From Bostrychus sinensis (lineage: Eukaryota > Chordata > Actinopteri > Gobiiformes > Eleotridae): a stretch of 64,000 nt of DNA. Where the stretch lies: the NCBI GenBank assembly GCA_020698575.1, contig CM036242.1:7448624-7512623 (forward strand). The letters are read 5' to 3'. Below, in pieces: positions 11,166 through 22,120 of the stretch; the first letter of the stretch is position 1; every line of letters starts with the position of its first letter. The translations under genes and the position numbers were made by a program. Under the pieces are notes generated by a model. That model saw only the letters and a program-made list of their open reading frames with translations, was not told the origin of the DNA and searched no databases.

Positions 11166-11785
11166 TCTCTGATTGGTTACTGTGATTGGTTACTGTGATT
11201 GGTTACTGTGATTGGTTACTGTGATTGGTTACTGTGGTTGGTTACTGTGATTTGTTACTGTGATTGGTTACTGTGATTGGTTACTGTGATTGGTTACTGT
11301 GGTTGGTTACTGTGGTTGGTTACTGTGATTGGTTACTGTCGTTGGTTACTGTGATTGGTTACTGTGATTGGTTACTGTGGTTGGTTACTGTGATTTGTTA
11401 CTGTGATTGGTTACTGTGATTGGTTACTGTGATTGGTTACTGTGATTGGTTACTGTGGTTGGTTACTGTGATTGGTTACTGTGATTGGTTACTGTGGTTG
11501 GTTACTGTGATTGGTTACTGTCGTTGGTTACTGTGATTGGTTACTGTGATTGGTTACTGTGGTTGGTTACTGTGATTGGTTACTGTGATTGGTTACTGTG
11601 ATTGGTTACTGTCGTTGGTTACTGTGATTGGTTACTGTGATTGGTTACTGTGATTGGTTACTGTGATTGGTTACTGTCGTTGGTTACTGTGATTGGTTAC
11701 TGTCGTTGGTTACTGTGATTGGTTACTGTGATTGGTTACTGTCGTTGGTTACTGTGATTGGTTACTGTGATTGGTTACTGTGGTT
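11166..11785 (+). repeat. 13-bp minisatellite, about 47 copies, carrying CCAAT-box words
   Basis: Unit GATTGGTTACTGT, with GGTTGG, CGTTGG and GATTTG variants. The major variant read as TGATTGGTT matches the reverse of the CCAAT box bound by NF-Y (YSATTGGYY). A block with GGTTGG followed by GATTTG occurs twice (near 11235 and 11380), showing segmental duplication within the array. The right edge runs straight into the SINE phrase TTAAGACACTTCACCC. Confidence 0.9.
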
Positions 11786-12035
11786 AAGACACTTCACCCA
11801 CCTTGCCTATGTATGAATGTGTCAGTGTGTCTGTTCTGATGGTGGCCAGAGAGGTCGTAGGCGCAGATTGGCAGCCTTGCTTCTGTCAGTCTGCCCCAGG
11901 GCAGCTGTGGCCACTGAAGTAGCTCACCACCACCAATTGTGACTAATGAGTGAATGAATAATGGCCTAATGTGAAGCGCTGTGAAGCGTGAGAAGCTTGT
12001 AAAGCACAATGTAAGTCCAATCCATTATTATTATT
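11786..12035 (+). mobile_element. SINE copy (family S1), 5' truncated at the minisatellite
   Basis: Starts TTAAGACACTTCACCCACC and continues through CAGATTGGCAGCC, CTGCCCCAGGGCAGCTGTGG, CTCACCACCACCA, GTGAATGAATAATG to AAGTCCAATCCATTATTATT. This is the fullest S1 body in the window. Its tRNA-like head is missing, replaced by the 13-bp array. Confidence 0.7.
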
Positions 12036-12638
12036 ACTATTACTGGTAAGAAAATGTGGAATTAATTAAGTTGTATTAAAATAAGTGGCTCTGTAAAAGT
12101 GTGAGCAGGGATAAAACTGGCTTCCCACCTGTAATGAGGATCAGTATAAGACAGTCACTAGTTAAGCCTGCTGCAGTGAATCTTTCACATCTTCAGCAGA
12201 TATTCTTACACCAGATGACCTTCCTGACACAACCTTTTTGTGTATCCGGGCTTGGGACTAACACAAATTGTCTCTTTCAAATCTACTGTAACTTAAAAGG
12301 AAGAAAGACCATATCATAGTAGTAGTAGTTAGATTAGAAGACAGAAATAAGATTTATGAACAACTCTGAGCATTACTGAAAAAGCAACTACATGTTTCTT
12401 TGTATTAGAATCTGACAAAATTCATAACGTCCTTTTGAGGGTCGACCTGCATTGAGACTGCTGTAGTTTGCTGCTGCTGCTGTGGTTTATTGACTCTACA
12501 GTTTTTGCACAAGCCTCTACAATGCCTCGTACATGGTGGTGATGCTCAGTTATACATTTAGACCGACACATGGCTGCTTTTTCAAATTCACATTCAGAGA
12601 GCCTGGGCATGAATGAGTCTTCTGGTTCTTGCTGGAGG
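12036..12638. other. No gene seen
   Basis: Unassigned sequence. Minus-strand frame 12643-12422 (73 codons) spans a CTGCTGCTGCTG run and is not recognised. Confidence 0.35.
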
Positions 12639-12640
12639 TA

Positions 12641-13579
12641 CACAGTAAAAAGTCCAGTGTTAAATGAACACTGTCAGTGAACATATGGTCCTTATCTGTC
12701 TAGTGTTAAATTTACTCTTTACTCTAGTGTTAATATTTCAGTGTTAAAATGAACACAGCACCATGACACTGGTGAACAATGCCACACATGACCTGATGTC
12801 TTAGAGAAAGAAAAGTGCTGCATTCTAATGCACTCACTCCCATCATTTAATGGGCAGTGGTTAAAAACTTCACTTGTTTGAGTGGCACTTCAAATATAAA
12901 CTTTGAGCATTGCATTTCTGTGGGAAAAAATGAAACTAGTATCAAGAAGTTAAAGGTGTGTATTTGGGAGCTAAAAAAATATATATATATCAGCTGTTTT
13001 TAAGCTACAGTGTATATAACATGGTCTTGTCCACATCTGTCATGGTGCAAACATAACTCTCACAAGCAAAGACAAAGTTTTTTAAAGAAAAAAAGTATAC
13101 AGAGAATACATTTCCAGTTAACACAGGAGTCACTGTTTCTCTGAGTCATGGTTGCACCATGACTGATGTGGACAGGACCATCTTATAACGGAAGTTTAAT
13201 TACAGCTGAAAGGTTTTTTGCTTAATAATTTTCTTCAAAAAACACTACATTTATAATTGTATTAAATTATTTTTAACCACGGCTCAATCAACGTTCAGCA
13301 TTTCCCCAGCAGTGTGATGTTTATTAAAGTGACATTAAAGAAGAAACTGTTTCAATCACCGCCATTTAAATGATGGGAGTGAGTGCATTAGAATGCAGAC
13401 CTTTTTTTTTTATCTCAAGGACATCAGGTCATGTGTGGCATTGTTCACCAGTGTCATGGTGCTGTGTTCATTTTAACACTGAAATATTAACACTAGAGTA
13501 AAGAGTAAATTTAACACTGGACAGATAAGGAGCATATGTTCACTGACAGTGTTACTTTAACACTGGACTTTTTACTGTG
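12641..13579. mobile_element. Foldback (long inverted repeat) DNA element flanked by TA
   Basis: Tips CACAGTAAAAAGTCC and GGACTTTTTACTGTG are perfect inverted copies, flanked by TA (12639-12640 and 13580-13581). The arms continue inward for about 215 bp with small differences (TGTCATGGTGCTGTG against CAGCACCATGACA). A second inverted pair lies near the middle: GTCCACATCTGTCATGGTGC near 13030 against GCACCATGACTGATGTGGAC near 13155. The 939-bp element is thus nearly one large palindrome. TA flanks suggest a Tc1/mariner-type helper. Confidence 0.8.
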
Positions 13580-13581
13580 TA

Positions 13582-14164
13582 GAAACCTGCTCTTTCACCT
13601 CCACCTGCCACCATAGCTACATTCTTCTCCCATACTGATATTTAGCTGCAGATTGATTACTAGGAGCATGCATCTTAATGACCAAAACCAGCTCCTCTTC
13701 ATGTTGGACTGCTAGATTAATGTGGATCTGAAGGTATGTCTGTAATGGGGCCTCTCATTAACAAACTAACCTTCTTATAAATACACCAACTCCACATCAA
13801 ACGCTTGTTACTCCTCATGCAGAGTTTGTCACTAATTGGCAGCAGAGTTATGCTTCCTCAGTACTGTAGAGGAAGCAGATGATGAGCTACAATGCCTTGC
13901 CAAAGTCTTCACCCCCCTTAGCATTTTTTATTTATTGTTGCCTTACATCCAGGAGTTTAAACAGATCATTTATGTCAGTCACCTTACATCACATGACAAC
14001 AACTATGAAGATGCAAAATAATAGGAAATATGACAGAAAACAGAAAAGTATTTGCCCCCTTCTTAAAGAGGCCCCTAAATAAGATTCAGTGTAACTCGCT
14101 CTCAGAAGTCATAAAAACAGTTAGATATGGTTCGTCTGTTTGTAATTCAACAAAATGCCACAAA
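13582..14164. other. No gene seen
   Basis: Unassigned. GCCTTGCCAAAGTCTTCACC with CCCCTTAGCA near 13893-13925 and TATTTGCCCCCTTCTTAA near 14048 look like worn ends of a dispersed repeat, but I cannot bound it. Confidence 0.35.
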
Positions 14165-14408
14165 ACTAGCGCTGGGCAATGATTAAAATTTTTAATCGAG
14201 ATTAATCGCCTGATTTTTTTTGCGATTGATCAAGATTAATCGCAGTCTTGCTATAAAATTCGACCAATAATGTATCTGGGCTCTTCCAGTTCCTAAATGG
14301 TTCTTTATTTGATAACTTGTAGCTTATACAATTCAGCCAATATGTGTTGTTTTGACTTGGTTGCCTGTAGTGTATACAGCACCATTTCAAACATTGGCTT
14401 GACACCCA

Positions 14409-14452
<44 letters not shown>

Positions 14453-14560
14453 TAATTATTTTGCAGACAAAGAGCACGGCAGCAGATACAGCTAGGCTTA
14501 TATTTTCACCTTTTTTTACCTTTGGAGCTGGACTTATTATTTTTTTCAATTCCGAAGTCT
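14165..14560 (+). mobile_element. hAT-like left region with an (AAT)n microsatellite
   Basis: Begins CTAGCGCTGGGCAATGATT, followed by alternating TTAATCG/CGATT words typical of one fish hAT end. The stretch TGGTTCTTTATTTGAT to TTTTGACTTG resembles 190-250 inside the hAT at 104-747. An (AAT)n run fills 14408-14457. The right end is not identified. Confidence 0.45.
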
Positions 14561-14639
14561 CCCTCCTGCCTCTCCTGCTGCCCCCTGCTGCTGCTGCTCA
14601 CTTCTCTCTCTCACTTATATGACTATCAAAAAAGTTATG

Positions 14640-15888
14640 GGAAGTAAATAACTTGTTTTTGGTCATTTTTCAAGTAAAAAATCATTGATACGATCTGAAA
14701 ACACTGGTAGCATTACTGAGCTTTTGAAATGAGCAGAAACACTTCCTGGTTTCAGGTGCCTATGTAGCAGGTATTGGGCCGGTGCAACACTGCTTGCAGT
14801 TTAAAATTAATTGTTAGGGGAAAATATCTGGCCTGGAAAACACTGAAAAACACGAAAGGAAGACAGACACCGTTATTTCGCTTGTGTCCTTGAGCTCTGC
14901 GTCTGTGGACTGACTTTTAATTGTTCAACAAACAATACACAATTACATTCAGTTAACAAACTGTACTTTGGTTTTATACTGTACCATGTTACATTCAAAT
15001 ATCATTTAGTTTCTTAATATACTGTTATTCTCCACAATCAACTTCAACTTAACTCATCAATAGCAAAAATATTATACTTGTTCTCCCACATTACATTAGC
15101 ATTTCAGTAAGTTCAATTTCACATACAATTAACGTTAGCTTTAACGTTACCAGTTTTAGCAGGTTACAAACACTTTTAGCTTTTACCAATTTCCAAGAAC
15201 ATATTAACAGCATTCTAACATTACAATAACTTTAGACATCATACAGTGTGGTGGGGAACATGTTTAAGAAACATAAACTACAATGGAGCCTAACGGAAAA
15301 CGGGTCGCTAAGCTAGCGCGGTAATTAGCATGCTAAGCTAATAGCATAAACAAAACTGTTACCAGTACAGAGTGAAAATGTCGTCTACAATCAACAAATC
15401 TACATTGTACCAAATGTTATATTGTACTGACTTTATAAGAGTCATGCTTGTGCTTTGGGACACTGTACTAACCTGAAAAACACGAAAGGAAGACAGACAC
15501 CGTTATTTCGCTTGTGTCCTTGAGCTCTGCGTCTGTGGACTGACAGGACAGGGCATGTGGCACGTCCATGTCATCTCACTGACAGTGCTGCCATCCAGTG
15601 GTGAAAGTCAGTACAGCACATTGTCCATTGCAAATCCTGATTAACTCCACTATATTATTACCTTACTCAAACAACAATAAATCAAAACTATGTGACCACA
15701 CATTTGTGGGCGTCACACCTACATAAAGCTGAGATTGAGCATTTTCCGCTCTTGAGAAGAGAACGGATTACTCAAACATGCGTGAATGAAACAAAATACT
15801 ACTCCAGGTTTGTTTTTGAGGTGGGAACAACATTATAACATGGTCAAAAGCTCCAAAAAGTCGATTTAGCCGAATAGGGGACCTTTAA
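14640..15888 (+). mobile_element. T2-A TTAA-ended element split by an LTR-like insertion
   Basis: 14700-14760 carries CACTTCCTGGTTTCAGGTG, and 15760-15888 carries CAAAATACTACTCCAGG, CATTATAACATGG and the terminus AGGGGACCTTTAA (TTAA 15885-15888), in family order. The roughly 900 bp between are foreign to the family and look like an LTR retroelement. The left boundary is approximate. Confidence 0.5.
14845..15712 (-). mobile_element. LTR-like block with a 70-bp direct repeat
   Basis: Two near-identical copies of a 70-bp sequence, from TGAAAAACACGAAAGG to GTCTGTGGACTGAC, lie at 14845-14914 and 15474-15543. On the minus strand the block would start TGTGACGCCCAC (15712), like a Ty3-type LTR. It contains no retroelement reading frame and I could not find a clean target duplication, so both class and ends are uncertain. 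Confidence 0.4.
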
Positions 15889-16419
15889 GTAGTGACTGAT
15901 TTGAGAAAACAGGCCTTTTCTTTTCATCAAAATACAGTAAGAATCTCTGACAGTGACCTTTGTAAACGATAGACTGTGAATGTGTGTGCCACCTCCATAA
16001 TCCTCCGGAGAGCAGAGTCAGGAGCAGAGCAGAGAAAAGGACCTCTCTCCCACACACACACTGTACTTATAGCTCACTTATATAAGCACAACAACACAGA
16101 CACACTTCACTGAGGCCTGAGACCATCATCTTCACTTCCACTTTCACTTCCATGCTGCCTTGATGAGCTGTGTTTGAAGAGATGAATTGGTAAAAAAAAA
16201 AAAAAAGATGGATGCCCAGAAGAAAACCAGCATCAGTGTGAAACAGTGTGGGCCCAGTTAGGTTTCATCTGACCATAGAACAGATTTCAATTCTGTCTCA
16301 GTCCTTTTTAAATTAGCTTTGGATCATGTTCATATATTGTTTACATTTTTCTCTCTTTATTAATTTGGGGTCGCTATAGTGAAGCTATGGCACAGTTTTT
16401 AGACCAGATGCTCTTCCTG
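15889..16419. other. No gene seen
   Basis: Unassigned sequence with a 17-base A run near 16190. A 63-codon minus-strand frame at 16057-15866 is not recognised. Confidence 0.35.
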
Positions 16420-16556
16420 TCACATACTGTGAGTAGGCAATGTGGGTTAAGTGTCTTGCCTAAGGACACAACAACAGTAAGTACTTCGAGCAAGGGTCGA
16501 ATCACTGAACCTCTAGTTGGTGGGTAAATGCTTAACCCACTGTTCCACTGTATCAG
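16420..16556 (-). mobile_element. SINE copy (family S1), tRNA-like 5' part
   Basis: Read on the minus strand: AACAGTGGGTTAAGC (A-box region), GGTTCAGTGATTCGACCC (a degenerate B box), then GTGTCCTTAGGCAAGACAC, which leads into the TTAAGACACTTCACCC start of the copy at 11786. This identifies the S1 family as tRNA-derived. Confidence 0.6.
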
Positions 16557-16570
16557 GTTTATGTAATATA

Positions 16571-17506
16571 GGATCATTCCATGTGAAATTAACAACTGCC
16601 CCCTAGTTGACCATCTTGGAACTGCATCAAACTTGGTGTGGTTAATGTGTATATGACCAGTGGCATGTGCGCAGAATTTTTAGTTTGTATCTTTTTTAGT
16701 TTGTGAGATAATAAGTTTTTGTTTGTTTTTTTTTTAAGTAGGTGTGTCAGGACTTCTGCAAAACATCAAAGTTCTGCAAGCCATAACTTCTGAACAGTTT
16801 GTGTCAGAGGAATGAGATTTTCAGGTCTTGTTCTTTACTCTGTGAACCATTTAACCTGTAAAACCTGTAGCCCTCAGTTGTATTGTTTCCAACTTATGGG
16901 CTGCTAAAACTGTAAATGTAAAAATGGCATGTTATTTCAAATGTTTACAAATTATTTCATGTTTTGGGCTTTGATATCTTCATAAGAAAAAACACATCAG
17001 TTCTGTCAAACTGTGATATGATAAACTCATGTGAGAGTACTTCATCAGCAACTAGGCCTTTATTTAAAAGAAATTAGTATTTATTTCTCATAAAACATGA
17101 AAAATGGGATTTCAGGTCTGTTTTACAAACTCAAATTGCCAATGTATGACACCATTTACCATAAAAACAATTATATCACTGTTAAGAGCATGAGTTATTT
17201 AGTAAATGCCAAAATCCTGTATTGGTAACTTGAAGCTAAATATATGAATTAGTCTGTTGAAGATGGGACTCCTGGCGTTGAGTCATTCTCCTTACACAAA
17301 CTGTTCAGAAGTTATGGTTTGTAGAATATTTTACAGAAGTCCTGATTTTAGCCTGGAACACCTACTTTTTAAAACCTTATCTCACAAACTGAAAACAATA
17401 CCAACTCAAAATTCCACACACATGATACTGGTTATATACTGAAGCAAATCTGACACGGTCAACTGGGTTTTTTTCTAAATTTTGTTGATTTCACATGGAA
17501 TGACCC
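16571..17506. mobile_element. Foldback DNA element with about 220-bp inverted arms
   Basis: Left tip GGATCATTCCATGTGAAAT and right tip ATTTCACATGGAATGACCC are inverted copies. Inside, CATAACTTCTGAACAGTTTG on the left matches CAAACTGTTCAGAAGTTATG on the right, about 220 bp in from each tip. The centre is AT-rich and noncoding. Flanks do not give a clear duplication. Confidence 0.75.
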
Positions 17507-18175
17507 TTTAGTGGAGTGTGTTCTCATTACACATCACTGTCTTTTATTTGAATAATCAGAGAAAAATACAAACAGAAGTATAAGAAGTTGCAAGTAACCC
17601 ACTCCTCACTGCTCAGTGGGAGTATCTTTGTGGAAAGTTTGTTCCTCCCAAACTGGTGCACAGGTTCCACTGTGGCTCTGTACAGTTGATGAAGCACAGA
17701 GCTGTGTGTCTGCCCAGAGAATGAAAGAACAATTTCCCCCTGACCTTTTCTCTCTATAGAGTCCAGTGAAGGCCTCAGACTCAGATACTGTCACTACTGT
17801 GGGTTCTTATAAAGAGGATCTGCAGCTCTTTGTCTGCTCCTGTGTGTCGTCTGCTCCTTTGTACTGTCCATACACACCATCAAAGACATTCTTATGATTT
17901 TGCTGTTAGACGCTCACCTGTCACTGCTGTCTGCAGGCTGCTGTCCTTCACCTCAGGTCTTTGTTATTGTACTCTGTCAAACACAGACATGTTGTAGACA
18001 AGAGTTAGGACATGGCACTGTCTGTGGGCTGTGTTTGCACTGTGGAAGGAAAAAAACATACAACAGAATTTCACCAGCAAGGACCACGCCACAACAACAC
18101 GGTGGATTTGAAATATTTACTGATGGATGGACTGGAGAAGATGAAGGGATGATGAGGGATGCGGGATGATGCAAA
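17507..18175. other. No gene seen
   Basis: Unassigned sequence of ordinary composition. Frames of 62 to 91 codons on both strands (17606-17794 minus, 17894-18169 plus) are not recognised. Confidence 0.35.
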
Positions 18176-18920
18176 ATGCAGGGAGAGGAGTGAGGGATGC
18201 AGGGTGAGGGAGGCAGGGAGAGGAGTGAGGGATACAGGGAGAGGAGTGAGGGATGCAGGGAGAGGAGTGAGGGATGCAGGGTGAGGGATGCAGGGTGAGG
18301 GAGGCAGGGAGAGGAGTGAGGAATGCAGGATGAGGGAGGCAGGGATGCAGGGAGAGGAGTGAGGGATGCAGGGTGAGGGAGGCAGGGTGAGGGAGGCAGG
18401 GAGAGGAGTGAGGGATGCAGGGTGAGGGAGGCAGGGAGAGGAGTGAGGGATGCAGGGAGAGGAGTGAGGGATGCAGGGTGAGGAGTGAAGGATGCAGGGT
18501 GAGGGATGCAGGGTGAGGGAGGCAGGGAGAGGAGTGAGGAATGCAGGATGAGGGAGGCAGGGATGCAGGGAGAGGAGTGAGGGATGCAGGGTGAGGAGTG
18601 AGGGATGCAGGGAGAGGAGTGAGGGATGCAGGGTGAGGGAGGTAGGATGAGGGAGGCAGGGTGAGGGAGGCAGGGTGAGGGATGCAGGGAGAGGAGTAAG
18701 GGATGCAGAGTGAGGGATGCAGGGAGAGGAGTGAGGGATGCAGGGTGAGGGAGGCAGGGTGAGGGATGCAGGATGAGGGAGGCAGGGTGAGGGAGGCAGG
18801 GTGAGGGATGCAGGGAGAGGAGTGAGGGATGCAGGGTGAGGGATGCAGGGTGAGGGATGCAGGGTGAGAGATGTAGGGTGAGGGATGCAGGGTGAGAGAT
18901 GCAGGATGAGGGAGGCAGGG
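18176..18920 (+). repeat. G/A-rich compound minisatellite
   Basis: About 750 bp built of two alternating words, GATGCAGGGTGAGG and GATGCAGGGAGAGGAGTGAG, shuffled in variable order. The strong purine bias on the plus strand (few C or T bases) makes it a candidate for unusual DNA structure and assembly length error. Confidence 0.85.
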
Positions 18921-19984
18921 ATAGGGATGGGAAGGTGATGGCCGCCGCAGGAGTTGATGGCTGGGTGAATTGAGACTCAGTGTGTGGGTTCGGTCTCAGG
19001 CAGGATTCTGGCTCAAGATCTGGAGGCGGGCCCCCAGCCGCAGCGTAGAGTTCACCCTCACAGTGAAAATGACAATCTGTTTTCTAATTGCAGTTGGCCA
19101 CATGCTACTCATGCCACATGCTTGACTGACCTGAGTTCAGTCATGGTTTGGTTAGATGTGCTCAATGTCATTCCCCTTTCTCTCCCCCTATTTCCTGTTG
19201 CTCTCCACTGTATATGCTAAACAAATGTATATTTAATGCACTTTCTGCAAATAATATCACTTTAATTATAATACCTTTTTATTTCATGCCTCAGGATAAC
19301 AGTGTTCTCTAGTATATGATAGTTTGTCCTGGTCCACAGCATCAGGCCATTTTGAGCCCCCTCCAGAGGCCCCTGACAGTCTGCTGATGACAAATAGTGT
19401 TGGTCTGGTTCTGCTCCAACAACTCTCCTCCTCACAACACAAACTCACCTCTGGCACCTCCCCCACGGCAGCCATTTTTCAACAATAACTGCCACGCACA
19501 GACCGGGGGCACACACCATCAACAAGTCTGCACTATTTATACTCTGCTTATAAACACATTTCTATGCACAATTCACTTTTCATTTATTTTCTGTGTAGGC
19601 GGAACAGACACTTTTGTAGACCAGCAGCCAAAAGGAGCACCCCTAATTCAACAGCCCATTGCATGTCAGAATAAAACATAGATGTATGTCATAGAGAAAT
19701 AAAAGTACTTCGACAGCACAGACCTGATTACCTGGACCAGTTACTGACAAGCTATGGCCAATGACGGTGCAGGATAATGAAGCAGACGAGGAAGTTACAA
19801 CCAATCAGAGCTACAACCAATCACAATTCAGGGGGCTCTACCTTATTTTTACATAAACTTAGCAACATTTAATTTGTAAAACGTAATGCTGGATGTCACT
19901 ACCTTATTTTATGAAGAAAGCTATGTGTTGCCAGTGTTTGTTTGTTAGTCTGTTTGTCTGTTTGTTAGTCATCCTACAACAGGA
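18921..19984. other. No gene recognised
   Basis: 19170-19220 carries CCCCTTTCTCTCCCCC and TTTCCTGTTGCTCTCCACTG, resembling a SINE or LINE tail. 19937-19977 is a short GTTTGTTTGTTAGTC tandem. Other sequence is unassigned. Confidence 0.35.
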
Positions 19985-20125
19985 AGTTCGGTGGTTTCAA
20001 TCCAGCTCACACCTGTTCATGATGTTAATGTGACCTCGGCAATAAACTTCAGCCACCTTGGACTCATGTAAAGCACTTTGAGAAGACTGAGAGGCTTTGA
20101 AAGCGCAATCCATGATTATTATTAA
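19985..20125 (+). mobile_element. SINE copy (family S1), diverged
   Basis: GGTGGTTTCAATCCAG resembles a tRNA B box, followed by GTAAAGCACTTTGAGAAGAC, GAAAGCGCAATCCATG and ATTATTATT, the S1 tail order seen at 11960-12035. Confidence 0.5.
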
Positions 20126-20350
20126 TGCAGAAATATAAATATGTATATTCAAAACTGTGTCACAATCTAAACTTAACAAAAATTAAACCAGGACTAAGAC
20201 AAGGCTAACTGAGGAGAAGTATTTGAGTCTCTGCTTTATTACAAAAGCAACTTCCAACAACTGCATGGAAATATTTTCATGGTAGAATACAACTGCTTCT
20301 GCTCCCCTGGACACTCACTTCCCTTCCCAGTACTTTCAGAATAAAAGTAC

Positions 20351-20693
20351 TGTAGCGTGCTGGTGTGAAGAATCAGGCCGCGAATAATTGCTTGGCTCTT
20401 TATTTAATGAAGAATAATACAAGGGCTACTATCGGCCATAACCCACGCCACAACACAGTAAAAAGAACGTCCTTAGGAAAAAAAGTCCTTAGGAAACCCA
20501 AGACCCCCGAACTCGTAGCCAATCACAGTGTATATCCAACCATTGTCATAGCAACCAAAAAGTGACAGGCTACTGCCACATTCAAAGACACTGGGGCATC
20601 TTAGCTTCAGGCACATTAACAAGATCTGAAGTGTACTAATGAATAGAACTGCACCAGTAAAGCATAAAACATAGGTCGTTACAGTACATTCTT
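20351..20693 (-). mobile_element. Solo LTR of an LTR retrotransposon
   Basis: 343 bp running TGTAGCGTGC ... GGTCGTTACA on the plus strand, so TG..CA on either strand, flanked by GTAC on both sides (20347-20350 and 20694-20697), a 4-bp target duplication. Read on the minus strand it starts TGTAACGACC and has an AATAAA signal (20399-20404) about 50 bp before its end, as an LTR should. No internal retroelement sequence is adjacent, so it is the product of LTR-LTR recombination. Superfamily (Ty3-like or BEL) is not determined. Confidence 0.7.
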
Positions 20694-20989
20694 ATGTGAG
20701 ATCAGTCCACCACAAGGACTCAACTAACTTAAAAAATTAAATCTGAATTTTTTAAATGATTTTTATGTGGTCACAACACATTTTTGTATTTGAGGCTCTG
20801 AAAGAAAAATGACTAATGAAAATTCTAAATCTAAATCTCATTATATATATCATTATTATGATACATTTAGTTGCAATACAGATATTGTGTTTGCTGATAT
20901 TGTGACAACATTAAATCCATGATATTGTGTGCAGTCCATGTGGAACACTATCTTTTACTTCATTCGTCACCATTGCAAGATTTGTATTT

Positions 20990-21206
20990 TTTATCTGACC
21001 TTTATGTAACCAGGTTATTAATAATCTCTTTTGCAGAAGAGTCCTGGCTCCATGGGGGACTTATTGCACATGTTTTTGGTGGAAGGGGAAACCGTAGCAG
21101 ACGAAGAAACCCATGCAGACACAGGGAGAACATGCAGTCTCCACTCAGTCCAGGAATCGATCCCGGGACCTTCATGCAGCGATGCAGGAGTGCCACCGTG
21201 CCGCCC
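20990..21206 (-). mobile_element. tRNA-derived SINE with a LINE-type tail
   Basis: On the minus strand: GGGCGGCACGGTGGCACTCC, then a B-box-like GGGATCGATTCCTGG, GCATGTTCTCCCTGTGTCTG and GGGTTTCTTC, then a tail with GCCAGGACTCTTCTG, AAAAGAGAT and AACCTGGTTACATAAAGG. The tail matches the LINE 3' end at 2290-2371, the arrangement expected when a SINE is copied by that LINE's machinery. Confidence 0.7.
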
Positions 21207-21640
21207 AAATAAGGCCAATTGTGTTGTCACTGTCATACATAGAAACTAGATTACAGAGTAGAACTGTAACGCCTTGGTGGAGGTCTGCACTGTCTGAGCT
21301 ACATATTATTAGCTAAAAAGCATGTTTTTGCCTGGCAACAACACTTAACACAATGAGACGTATAGAGAGACGCTGAGGTGTGTGTCTCCTATGGTGCGTC
21401 TGTGTGTGTCCAAGTGAGCCACAGTAAACAGTGCATTACCGTACGCTGCGTTACCATGGCAACAGTAAATGTCAACAGTCCATCAGGGCCACCAGGACAG
21501 GCTTGTTAAAGGAGAGCACAATGTGTTCACTACAGTGGGCTCACTCATAATAGGACAGGTGGCAATGGGAACTTGACGATGGTTAAATAGTGTTTACGCA
21601 CCAAGACATTAGCTTAAATCAACGCGCCTAAAGATTCTAA
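21207..21640. other. No gene seen
   Basis: Unassigned, with a TGTGTGTGTCC-type stretch near 21380-21415. Nothing recognisable. Confidence 0.35.
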
Positions 21641-22120
21641 TAAATAAAGCTCAGTGATATGAACGCAATTATATTCAGAAAAACAGAGCGTTCCAATCTC
21701 TTGAGCATAAACTCCATTATCATGCTAATATTCAGGTGTTCAGATATAATTCCGCGCAGAGCTGATGTTTATCTCTTCTTCAAAAGCAAGATACAGTCAG
21801 CATCATTTCATCTCAATGCGATGCTGTTAATTAGTCGCACAGTGTGTTTACTGACAGCCAGAAGCAAGCATACACCGATGTCCCTCCTGAAGCCCGCAGA
21901 CCGCCGGCGCCGTCCAGAACCGCGTGTCTTTAAATAACAATTACATCCGAATGACAGAAAGTTGAAAAATGATTAAGGTAGCTGTATCCGAATCATGCAT
22001 CTCCCCCTCTGGTATAATCCAAGCATGTCGATAAGCTTTTTGTTATCCGTCGTCGATCTTTTAATGTCTGTCTGAAGCTTTAATTACACTCAAGTCAAAA
22101 TCATTGACCCACGCAGTGTC
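21641..22120. other. Repeat-free stretch, candidate conserved noncoding element
   Basis: About 480 bases without any repeat seen elsewhere in the window. It contains several AATTA/TAATT-type words (AAGCTTTAATTACACTC near 22074), a short CpG-rich patch (GCAGACCGCCGGCGCCGTCC at 21896) and no simple repeats. Texture only; conservation cannot be tested here. Confidence 0.3.

Noticed and set aside
11166..11785. CRISPR-like repeat
   Set aside because: Contiguous 13-bp tandem without spacers.
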